A stretch of DNA of 64,000 bases, from the NCBI GenBank assembly GCA_002786025.1, contig NHNW01000027.1, forward strand, positions 124,001-188,000, given 5' to 3'. Within the stretch, counting starts at the first letter, position 1, and each line of letters starts with the position of its first letter. Below the pieces are notes generated by a model. The model saw only the letters and a list, made by a program, of their open reading frames with translations. It was not told the origin of the DNA and searched no databases. Source of the stretch: Zasmidium citrigriseum. Lineage: Eukaryota > Ascomycota > Dothideomycetes > Mycosphaerellales > Mycosphaerellaceae. This document shows positions 32,941 through 40,869 of this stretch, piece by piece. Position numbers and translations under genes: made by a program.

Positions 32941-33578
32941 TCATCGATACTGGGCCTCACTCTGTCGATACGACGCCAAGTACTCCTCCTCCTGCTCCTT
33001 CGAAATGCTCCACCAACCAGCCTCCCGTGCCTTCTCAGCAGCCTCAAAGACGTCGTTAAGTCTCTGGCGCGTGCGATATGGGATGCCCTGCCACGTCGCC
33101 TTGCCCGCGATCTTATCCCCCTTTTGCTTTAGAGCCTCGAGTCTCCGGAGGTTCGTGTTCAGGACGAGCAGCACATGATGTGCGCTCTGGAAGGGGTTGA
33201 CATCGTCGAGGACTGCTAGCAGCTCCTCGTCGCTGCCTGAAAAAGTAGCACCCTCGCGGAGTTGGTCGAATTGGGATTGTGGGGGTGGGAAGTCGAGGTG
33301 GGTCAATTGTAGTTCTACGGCCTGAGCGTGGAAGTGGGAGAGGTGTTCGATGCCGTCGTGGTAGAAGAAGGCCCTGTACGGGTCGCGGTCGCTTTCTTCT
33401 TTGTCGAAAAGCTTGCTTTTGAAGAGCTTCTGGAGTTTGGCGACCCATTTGTTCCTGAAGATTTGCGGCGACATGGCCTACAGATCATTGGTTAGCATAC
33501 AGCATCAGAAAATGCAGTAGTGTAACGCACCGGCCCAAAGGAAGGCTTGCTAACGGTATCGGTCGCCATGCTCATCAT
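32941..33578 (-). CDS. Array family member O
   Basis: Exons 33578-33531 (MMSMATDTVSKPSFGP) and 33477-32941; 194 aa. Three in-frame ATGs (33578, 33575, 33569) are available; the third gives an exon 1 like its sisters. The 53-nt intron is GTGCGT...TAG with branch GCTAAC. Exon 2 opens AMSPQIFRNKWVAKLQKLF, then FFYHDGIEHLSHFHAQAVELQL, LDFPPPQS, DVNPFQSAHHV, LRRLEALKQKGDKI, WQGIPYRTRQRLNDVF and KAREAGWW. Confidence 0.88.
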
Positions 33579-33760
33579 GGTAGATAATCGGATGGCCTTT
33601 GAAGGAGATAGCCTGTGCAGGCGGGAAGTGCGACGAAGTGTCTATTTGTAAGTTTGGCAATCACATGCCAACGCCGCTAGTGAAGCTTAGCCGAAGCGGC
33701 TCATCCCGCTCATTCACTCGAATCAACGGGACGCTAGTAACTAAAACCCCGCCATCACAA

Positions 33761-34401
33761 CTACATGAAGTTCCGCGCATTAGGCCCCACGAATCGAAAA
33801 ATGCCAAACCCCCTCTCCTCATCCGACTTCAGCGCCTGTGCCATCACCTGCCGATCCTGATTCGTCACAATCCACCAGCCCTGCGCCCTCCCAGCCTCCG
33901 TGCTTGCCAAAAGCCTATCAACACACATCCGGGCACCAACCGAAAACTGATGCCAAGAAAATCCATAAATCCTCTCATCCCTCTCTCGGAGCAGCGCAAG
34001 TCTCCTGAGCAACGTATCGACTGCAAGCCGCGTCTTGCACATCATAGCGAAAGGATTGACAATGTGAGGATCAACGCTCTCGGGGCATGTAATTCAAAAA
34101 GAAGGGTCTCTTGGAGGTGTTGGCGGGAGCGGCCAGCCGAAGTGTTGGGGTTGGAGGTGGAGTTCGTAGGCTTCGATTTGGAAGGCGATGATGTGTCTGT
34201 AGCCGTGGAGACAGAAGAGGATCCACCAGATTGGGGACTGGGGGTCATTTGGGAAGTAGTATCTTTCGAAGAAGAGGGCGCGGAATTTGCGGAGCCATTT
34301 GTTTGAGAACATGGCTGGGGTCATTGGCTGTTGGGTGTGGTCAGGATCTCGGTCGAGACTTGGGGGGAAGAAAGGATACTTACGGGGCCGAATCGTGGCA
34401 T
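33761..34401 (-). pseudogene. Array family member P, in-frame TGA
   Basis: Exons 34401-34384 (MPRFGP, only six codons) and 34327-33761. The 56-nt intron is GTAAGT...CAG. Exon 2 opens PMTPAMFSNKWLRKFRALFF and has YRHIIAFQIEAYELHL. A single TGA at 34094-34096 interrupts an otherwise continuous frame, which resumes ITCPESVDPHIVNPFAMM, then LRRLALLRERDERI, WHQFSVGARMCVDRLL and GRAQGWW to the TAG at 33761. A CGA-to-TGA transition would explain it. The intact 3' half suggests the mutation is recent, or that the stop is read through. Confidence 0.8.
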
Positions 34402-34490
34402 GGTTTGTTCTTGTGGTCGGGAATGAAATAATCTTCTTCGTTCCAAGATGTCAAAGAGGAGAAAATGGAAAGTATGGAAAGACGGCAGCC

Positions 34491-34496
34491 TTTATA
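34491..34496 (-). promoter_or_regulatory. TATA box of array member P
   Basis: TATAAA on the minus strand, about 90 nt upstream of the ATG at 34401. It remains although the coding sequence is interrupted. Confidence 0.4.
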
Positions 34497-34654
34497 TCTA
34501 TCGTCCAGGCTCCAGTCGGGCGAGACACTTTCACGGAGCTTCTCGAAGACAGCACCGTGCCTTACACAAAGGGCACATGAGTCCCGCACCACTGACAGCA
34601 CACAATCACCACGGACCCAAGCCAATACTCAAAAGCCCATCCGAACCCCAAAGT

Positions 34655-35288
34655 CTACCTCACAAAAGCACCCATCGCCTCGGCCTCCCGGAAAGAATCC
34701 AAGATATACTTCTCCTTCCCGTCGGTCTTAGGAAAAAGCCACCATCCCTCCTCTCTCGCCTCCTCAACCTTCCAAAACAACTCATTCATCTGTCGTCTCG
34801 AAACAAGAGGAAGATCCTGCCATCGCATCCCATACATCGCGTTCCCTTTCGTTTTCATCTCCTCCAGCCTCTGCAAGAGTTGATCCACCAACACCAACAC
34901 TTGCTTCGCGCCCGCGAATGGGTTCACCCTGGCGGCGGGTACATTTTCGGCGCAGTGTACATCAGGTTGATTGTCGAGCCCCGAAGGCTGCGGCTCCTCG
35001 GGGTAGCTGTTCGGCGTGAGGGAGTGCGCGGCGGCTTGGGTCTTAAATTGCAGGATGTGGTCATAGCCTTCGGAGCAGAGGGTACAGATCCAGGAGGTGT
35101 TGTTTTGGGTGAATTGGGGGGCGCCACGGCGCCAGAGTAGGCTGCGGAAGCGGGCGAGCCACTTGTCGGCGAAGAGAGAGGGGGTCATGAGCTGGTAGAG
35201 CGAGAAGAGTTAGCCAATTCAATGAGACATGGGGTTCAGGAGTACTTACCGGTCCGTAAAAGACCTCCTTCTGCTTGTTTTGCGTCAT
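34655..35288 (-). CDS. Array family member Q
   Basis: Exons 35288-35250 (MTQNKQKEVFYGP) and 35191-34655; 191 aa. The 58-nt intron is GTAAGT...CAG with branch GCTAAC. Exon 2 opens LMTPSLFADKWLARFRSLL, then WICTLCSEGYDHILQFKTQAA with CxxC, NSYPEEPQ, RVNPFAGAKQV, LQRLEEMKTKGNAM, WQDLPLVSRRQMNELF and VEEAREEGWW. This is the rightmost, 5'-most copy, 288 bp from the SDR gene. Confidence 0.88.
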
Positions 35289-35576
35289 GGTGATGGGTCG
35301 TCAGGTGGATGTGGTCTGTCGAAAGGTGAAAAGGCGGGTAGAAGAGCGAGGCTTGAAATATCTGACACGCTGCATTGCGGACGACGCTTCCAGTGACTTT
35401 TCCTGCCATTCACTTGTGTTCTCGCTCACTGGCCTAGTTGCATCAGTGCTCGAAATCTCTGCCAACACCTTGTTCAGGGAAGACATTCACTCGCCTAGCC
35501 CCTTTCCCCTGCCACACACATCGTCCAACATCCATCCACCACCCATCCCTCACTCCTCAACCACCTCCCCTCTCCC

Positions 35577-36379
35577 CTACCAAGGGTACTCCCCATCAGC
35601 ATGCAAGAACTTGCCACTCTCCCCGTCCCTTTCGCCCCTCAACAACCCCAAAATCGGCCTCACCGCCTCTCCAACCGGCTTCGCCCCCTTATCCTCCTTA
35701 TTAAACTCACTCAAGCCGCTAACCGTAAACCCGGGACAAAAAGCAAAAACCTTAACCCCTTCTTCCTCATACTGCACATGCATACACGCCGAGATCATAT
35801 TCAGAGCCGCCTTACTCGCGCGGTAGTGCACGGCGTGTTGCTTGTACATGGAAGAAGTAGGGTCGAGACGCCGGGTTATGGAGCCGGCGCCGGAGGAGAT
35901 GTTGACAATACGACGGGGACTGTTGGGGGAGGCGAGGAGTAAAGGCCCAAAAGCATCACCCATCATCTGCGTCCCCGTGGCGTTCGTCCGAAAACACAGA
36001 TCCATCAATTCATGCATCGACATATCCTCTCGAGGTGGCATGGCGATTCCCGCATTATTCACAAGATGCGAGATATACCCATGACCGGCTTTGACTTTCT
36101 CTGCGGCTTGCGTGACGGAGTCGTAGGAGCTTATGTCGAGAGGGAGGAGTTCGACTGTGCCCGGGAGGGCGAGGGCTTGGAGGTCTGAGACTGCTTTTTC
36201 GCCTTTTTGGGTGGAGCGGCTGCCGAGGAGGACGTGGTTGGATTTGGAGGCGAGGAGTTGGCGGACGACTTCGTAGCCGATGCCGCTGTTTGCTAGGGAT
36301 GTGTTGGTGAGATTGAGGTGATGTAGGAGGATGACGTACCGCCCGAGACGAGGATGATGGTTTTCTTTTCTGATGCCAT
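35577..36379 (-). CDS. Short-chain dehydrogenase/reductase
   Basis: Classical SDR, NAD(P)-dependent oxidoreductase of unknown substrate. Exons 36379-36340 and 36292-35577; the 47-nt intron GTACGT...CTAG splits the cofactor loop and joins ILVSG to ANSGIGYEVV. 251 aa. The cofactor motif is SGANSGIG, the structural motif NNAG, the catalytic Ser in NISSGAGS and the active pair in YRASK. The chain is complete for the family. It is the first non-array gene on the right, in the same orientation as the array. Confidence 0.9.
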
Positions 36380-36987
36380 TGTGCTTTAAAGGCAGTTGTC
36401 TCCGTATCGTTCGTTGAGTGAATGGTCGTTGTGCGCGCAAACGTGTCGTCTTATATATCTTTTCGACTGCTGATGTCAACGTAAAGTCAGTGACGGATCG
36501 TTAGCAACGTAGGGCTTCTCCTATGGAGCTCGAAGGAGCTCTGCCGTCTAACATCGTCGAAAGCTGCGCATACCAAACCTAATCTGGTCGAACGATCGCG
36601 CATTCTAGCCAATCGTTTGTCGCCGGCATGTGCACGAAGCCCTATATCGAAAGGGTCGAATAGGATTGACAGTCTTGGTCGAACTCTTGGACTGATATCG
36701 TGGAGCAAACGAAACCATCCGTCGGCTACGCAATTCTTCCGACACCGGCTTGTTGATGTCAAAAATGATCGTACTGAGTCTGTTGCGAGTGGCAATCCAA
36801 TGATGACATAACCGCCGCAATAAGTGTTGTACACAGGTATCTATAGCTTTAGTGAGCAAAGACGGTTTCTCATGCAGCGTACGCCTTCGTCCTCCAATGC
36901 CGCACCGACGTATCTTACAAGTTTTCATGAGAGGTGAGTTGCCTCGAATCCTTTCTCTTTCCCAATATTCACACAATCCTTCCATTT
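36380..36987. other. Intergenic region
   Basis: About 600 bp between the SDR promoter and the RIM2 stop. Several open frames exist but none has convincing composition or motifs. I see no gene. Confidence 0.4.
36451..36457 (-). promoter_or_regulatory. TATA box of the SDR gene
   Basis: TATATAA on the minus strand, about 72 nt upstream of the ATG at 36379. A GAGTGAATG word, the inverse of the array element, lies between it and the start. Confidence 0.45.
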
Positions 36988-38160
36988 TCATACACTAGAG
37001 CTCTCGCCCAAGCTCCACAGTACACCCTCGTACACGCCAAACATGATTGCCGCGCTAGGCACCACTCGCAGCATGTGAGGGACCAAACCGCCGTAGAGTG
37101 CAGGCATGCCCTCTTCCCGGAAAACGGTTGTGAAGCAGCTCCAGAGGCCAGTATACTTCACCCGTCCAGTGGCATCCACCGGCGCTTGTCGTAATCTCGT
37201 TCGCACGACTTCGTGAGGATATGTGATCAACGCCGCGACGAATTTGGCCCCTCCAGCTGCAGTGAGCTTGCCCGTCCATTCGACCGTCTTGTCCCACGCG
37301 GTTGGTTGTCGATGCGATGCTTCGAGAAGAGCTTGTCGTCGTGACAATGAGCTCTTTGCCTGCTCGTACAGCACCCATTGAAGAGTGCTCTCGCTCACGC
37401 CGAGGTATGATGCTGAAAGACCCCTGTACAGGCCTCTGGTACCCTCATGTCTGACAGTCTTGACAACACAATCCCACGCATTACGGTATTGTCGTCCTTG
37501 GCCACCCGGTCCAGCGTTCTGCTTGTCCAGTTGTAATCTCGTCTTGACCAGCCAGATCGGATTCGTCGCCGTGCCCGTGATTATACCCGCCGTCGCCGCC
37601 GCCAACAAATGCACACCTGCCACTTCCTGTCCGTTGAAGAACAGATTACTGTACACTCTCTTTCCATTGCCATACGCCCAAAAGTTAATTGCCCTCGCTG
37701 GCACCACACCGATTAGATTCGGACCCAATCCCTTGAACAACGCCCTCCAGCCCTCTACCTTCGGTATTTGAGCCAGGATTTGCCCCGTTTCACTGATGTG
37801 CAGCCAGCTCGCCCTCAGGAAGCTCATCTGATGCGGTGGTGGGATCCCTTTCGCTGCCCTGCTGGCCGCGAGTTGGCCTTGGTAGAATGTGCTCTGTAAC
37901 CTCGTCTTGAGCACATCCAGCGGCGATGTGAGGGTCGCGGCGGTCATTCCTCCTGCGCCGCCTGCGACCAGATGCGCCCATGGCTTTCGCTCTTTGATGC
38001 TGCCCGCCGTGCTGGCAGGCGTGTTTGCTACCGAGGCTCCATCTTGCTGTGTTGGTTTGGGATCGACCTGGCCGAGCTCACGGCTCTGGTCGAAAGGGAC
38101 GGACTGGATGGAGCTGTGCGGGTGCGAGGACGTCGCAGGCAGAGACGGTTGTGCCACCAT
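36988..38160 (-). CDS. rim2: Mitochondrial pyrimidine-nucleotide carrier
   Basis: Mitochondrial carrier (SLC25) family, closest in features to yeast Rim2 and human SLC25A33/36, which exchange pyrimidine nucleotides across the inner membrane. 390 aa, single exon, ATG at 38160. Three repeats each carry a Px(D/E)xx(K/R) signature: SPLDVLKTRLQ, NPIWLVKTRLQ and YPHEVVRTRLRQ. The IWLVKTR tryptophan of repeat 2 is typical of the nucleotide and NAD carrier branch. The N-terminal 60 residues are low-complexity. It is divergent from CIA30 across about 340 bp, so the two mitochondrial genes may share a promoter. Confidence 0.88.
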   Translation of the reverse strand: MVAQPSLPATSSHPHSSIQSVPFDQSRELGQVDPKPTQQDGASVANTPASTAGSIKERKPWAHLVAGGAGGMTAATLTSPLDVLKTRLQSTFYQGQLAASRAAKGIPPPHQMSFLRASWLHISETGQILAQIPKVEGWRALFKGLGPNLIGVVPARAINFWAYGNGKRVYSNLFFNGQEVAGVHLLAAATAGIITGTATNPIWLVKTRLQLDKQNAGPGGQGRQYRNAWDCVVKTVRHEGTRGLYRGLSASYLGVSESTLQWVLYEQAKSSLSRRQALLEASHRQPTAWDKTVEWTGKLTAAGGAKFVAALITYPHEVVRTRLRQAPVDATGRVKYTGLWSCFTTVFREEGMPALYGGLVPHMLRVVPSAAIMFGVYEGVLWSLGESSSV

Positions 38161-38501
38161 TCAAGACGATGGCACTCGATGTCCGGGTGAGTGAATATTC
38201 GGGGTTTCGCAGAGGATCAAGGTTGCAGCGAACGTCCAAAGCCAGAGAAGACTTTCTAGGTCTTAGGATGAGCGTTTCCGATATCCTTAGGTGAATTGGT
38301 TGATGGAGAGGTGGTTAGGCGATTAATGGATGTTCTTGAATTGCTTGACTCGACGAACGGACAATTGATGGACGACTTTCCCGACCAATCACAATCCCCG
38401 CTTTCTGCCGCAGTGGATGCGTCGCCAACGTCACCATCAGTCGATACCACTTGCTCCTCTTCCTCCCCACCTCCATCCTACAATCAATTGGACAATCGAC
38501 A

Positions 38502-39398
38502 ATGCTGGCGACACCGATCCGCCTGGCCAGAGGCCCTCCCGGCTTCCCCAGCTTCTGGCGCCGCTCCATGGACGAGTTCAAGCGACAGGCCACGGCAGCC
38601 ATCAAGATGGAGGGTCTCAAAGAGCCTACGAAGCCCTTCCCTTTAATCAAATTCGACGAGGAGAACAGCATGGCTAAGATCAAGGTCATGTCCGATAAAG
38701 ACATCGGTGGCTTCTCCAAAGCCAGCTTGACATATGTTCCGGGAGCTGCACACCACGAACGAAACCCAGAGAAGGAAGAGCAGCAGGAGAGTGGTATCAT
38801 TGAGAGCGATGCTGGCAGTGAACCTGCGCATGCACTGTTTCAAGGAAGCATATCGACAGAGCTTCCTCCCAACAAACCGGAGATACAGAGATCAGGATAT
38901 GCTGCATGGCGGACACGCGATCGAGGGATGAGTTTGTTTGGGAAGCTGCTGTGGGATATTGACCCTTACTCTTACCTGGCACTCCGGATCAAGTCTGATG
39001 GACGGAAGTATTTTGTCAACATACAGACCGAATCGATCGTGCCGACAGATCTTCATCAACATCTTCTGCCCACGTATACGCCGGGTCAGTGGGAGACCGT
39101 CATCATTCCGTTCTCGCAATTCGTGCGGACCAATTATGGATTCGTTGTGGAGCCGCAGAAGGAGATGATGAGGCAAAAAGTACGAAGTGTGGGCATCGGC
39201 TTGACTGATCGAGTACCCGGACCTTTCGAGTTGAGGATCGCCGATATCTACGCCACCAATCGACCGCCTGCAAGAGAGATGGGAAGAGAAGAGAGCGGTT
39301 TCGATCTGGAAGAAGAGAACCACGAGGGAGGCACAGGCATGATGGATGAGATCGAGCCCAAGCGAAAGAAGGGCGAACCGGAGAGGATCTTGATCTGA
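38502..39398 (+). CDS. cia30: Complex I assembly factor CIA30 (NDUFAF1)
   Basis: Mitochondrial intermediate-associated protein 30, needed for assembly of the membrane arm of NADH:ubiquinone oxidoreductase. 298 aa from the ATG at 38502 (MLATPIRLARGPPGFPSFWRR), an Arg-rich, acid-free N-terminus fitting mitochondrial import; the frame is open upstream only from a TTG. The CIA30 domain is recognisable by GYAAWRTRDR, LALRIKSDGRKYFVNIQTES, WETVIIPFSQFVRTNYG and VGIGLTDRVPGPFELRIADIYA-type blocks. The tail is acidic then basic. Confidence 0.92.
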   Translation: MLATPIRLARGPPGFPSFWRRSMDEFKRQATAAIKMEGLKEPTKPFPLIKFDEENSMAKIKVMSDKDIGGFSKASLTYVPGAAHHERNPEKEEQQESGIIESDAGSEPAHALFQGSISTELPPNKPEIQRSGYAAWRTRDRGMSLFGKLLWDIDPYSYLALRIKSDGRKYFVNIQTESIVPTDLHQHLLPTYTPGQWETVIIPFSQFVRTNYGFVVEPQKEMMRQKVRSVGIGLTDRVPGPFELRIADIYATNRPPAREMGREESGFDLEEENHEGGTGMMDEIEPKRKKGEPERILI

Positions 39399-40170
39399 GA
39401 TCATTCTTTCGAGCCAGTCTCCGCTAATCTCTGCTAAGGTCACCTTGAGGTCCGGCTTAGGAGAACGCGCTCCATCGATACCCTCGACCAAACCACGTAA
39501 GAACTTGGACAAACGGGAAGCATGCCGGGGTTCCCATGGACAGAGCTACGCTGGTATTTTAGGGCACGCCTGGTTCAGCATCCGATCAATCCGCCTGAAA
39601 TCTGCAGCAGGAGACCAACCTGTCGAACAGTTACAGCTTGCACGTTCCTGGAGCTATCCATCGTTTGGCCTGACATTACGGCCGAAGGTCCATGTCATGC
39701 TACTCTGGAGGATGCCAACATGCCAATCATCAGATGCCCCTGTCAGACCAAAGAGCATGCAAATACCGCTGAAAGATATCTGCATCCGATACGGCGACCA
39801 GCCATTCTGGTTTCCAAAAGAGAAACGACTTCGAGCTCGACATCGTGGAATCTGGTATCACAGTACGAATATGGCCAGCCGCCAAGGCAATCTCGAAATC
39901 TGCCGGAGACATGGGCCCCAGAGCTTTACTCCCCCGTCAGCTGGGAAATTCCTGGCTTCTTCCTCGTGGCATCCAAGGTCTGACACCCAGCAACACGGAC
40001 ATCCGTCACAGAATAGGAATTGCAGACGCCCTGACAGCGAGGGCATGGCATGGGTGTAGCTTCGATTAAGTATTGACCCTACCGACAACATTTCTCTCGA
40101 GGTCACCAGTAGAGCTTTGATTTTACACTCTCCGTGGTCGTAGCCAATCCAGATATCACGCCGACCAACC
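39399..40170. other. Intergenic region with coding-like fragments
   Basis: About 770 bp. Several frames are partly open on both strands, for example a plus-strand stretch around 39790-40068 (KRNDFELDIVESGITVRIWP...). None has a start, splice sites and a recognisable domain together. It could be a decayed gene; I cannot assign one. Confidence 0.3.
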
Positions 40171-40740
40171 ATGCATTACCTCCTTCCTTTCGCCATCGTC
40201 CTCGCTCCAGTAATCGCACGGTCGACAACCCATAACGCCCCATCGACTCCCGCGCACGACCACAAATGGTGCATCCCCTCCCCCGTAACAGGCGATGAGC
40301 AAGCAGACATCTTCTCCGACTTCCAAAAACTCGCCTGGTCCGGTAAACCCGCGCTCATCGAATACGGCTTCCACAAATACGTCGTCGAAGATTACATCCA
40401 ACACAATCCCTTTCTGCCGCAAGGCGCTGCGCCCGTCGTTGACCTCCTCAAAGGACTGACAGAGACGACGAAGTTGGAGGCTGTGAGGATGGCTTTTGAT
40501 GGTAAGTTCCCAACACATCTATCCATCGTCGAAGGCGCATGTGCTGATGAGGTATCTGGGATAGCTGGCCTCGGTTTCGTGCATAGTCGAGCAAGTCCCA
40601 AGCCAGGAAAAGAAGGACCTATGAATGTTTTGTCGGCGATCGTGGATATCTATCGGATGAATGGGAGTTGTATTGTGGAGCATTGGGATGTTATGCAGCC
40701 GGTGCCGGGGAATGCGACGAATGAGTTGGGGATGTTTTAG
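40171..40740 (+). CDS. Secreted SnoaL/NTF2-like protein
   Basis: Small secreted protein with a SnoaL-like (NTF2-fold) domain, a fold used by polyketide cyclases, dehydratases and many proteins of unknown role. Exons 40171-40501 and 40565-40740; the 63-nt intron GTAAGTTCC...ATAG is stop-free and in frame, but splicing joins AFD to AGLGFVHSRA, which matches the fold better. 168 aa when spliced. Signal peptide MHYLLPFAIVLAPVIA. Core motifs are YIQHNPFLPQG, the central VHSR strand and the final IVDIYRMNGSCIVEHWDVMQP. Catalytic activity is not implied. Confidence 0.82.
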   Translation: MHYLLPFAIVLAPVIARSTTHNAPSTPAHDHKWCIPSPVTGDEQADIFSDFQKLAWSGKPALIEYGFHKYVVEDYIQHNPFLPQGAAPVVDLLKGLTETTKLEAVRMAFDGKFPTHLSIVEGACADEVSGIAGLGFVHSRASPKPGKEGPMNVLSAIVDIYRMNGSCIVEHWDVMQPVPGNATNELGMF

Positions 40741-40869
40741 GAGACGGAAGAAAGGGAGAAGAGGAGGTTGGGTGTAATTGTTTGGTGTGGGGTGGATATA
40801 CAACGCTATATCTCTGCGATGGTAATGATGAGGCCGTCTAGTCGTCTCTGAGACTCTTGCTCCCGCTCT

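Larger units (their letters stand above)
20002..35288 (-). repeat. Tandem array of 17 paralogous genes (family A-Q)
   Basis: Seventeen copies of one two-exon gene, all on the minus strand, with 182-694 bp gaps. Shared plan: exon 1 of 6-24 codons ending in (Y/F/H/S)GP, phase-0 intron directly after that Pro, exon 2 of 150-198 codons. Exon 2 recurrently shows SP-x-IF-x-x-KW at its start, then HLFHF-x-x-QA-x-EL, DFP, NPF, L-x-RLEAMK-x-GK, W-x-x-x-PL-x-x-R-x-x-(V/I)N and EEA-x-x-x-GWW. Sequence between these blocks differs greatly, so most duplications are not recent. No signal peptide, membrane helix, transposase or terminal repeat is seen. Two subgroups exist: exon 2 starting (A/I/V/T)(Q/E)(S/T)P (D-J, and A, L loosely) or starting x-M(T/S)P (B, K, M-Q). 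Confidence 0.92.
20743..35493. promoter_or_regulatory. Recurrent ATTCACTYG elements between array genes
   Basis: The nonamer ATTCACTCG or ATTCACTTG occurs on the plus strand (CRAGTGAAT on the transcribed minus strand) at 20743, 20756, 25052, 25944, 26866, 27264, 30097, 33712, 35408 and 35485, with near matches at 29099 and 32807. All lie in gaps, mostly 80-550 nt upstream of the next gene's ATG. This looks like a shared upstream element or conserved duplicated flank. The list is by eye and is not exhaustive. Confidence 0.5.

Noticed and set aside
33761..34401. Reading copy P as two genes (33761-34045 and 34094-34401)
   Set aside because: Both parts are in the same frame and together match the full family pattern; a single nonsense codon explains them.
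20002..35288. Idea that the array is a transposon or retroelement cluster
   Set aside because: There is no terminal repeat, target-site duplication, transposase, reverse transcriptase or poly-A track, and each copy keeps its intron and promoter, so segmental duplication fits better.
20002..35288. Idea that the array encodes secreted effectors
   Set aside because: No copy has a signal peptide; exon 1 is short, polar or basic and ends in GP.
39445..40059. 204-codon plus-strand ORF between CIA30 and the SnoaL-like gene
   Set aside because: Composition is not protein-like, and the more coding-like stretch near its end is in a different frame without start or splice sites.
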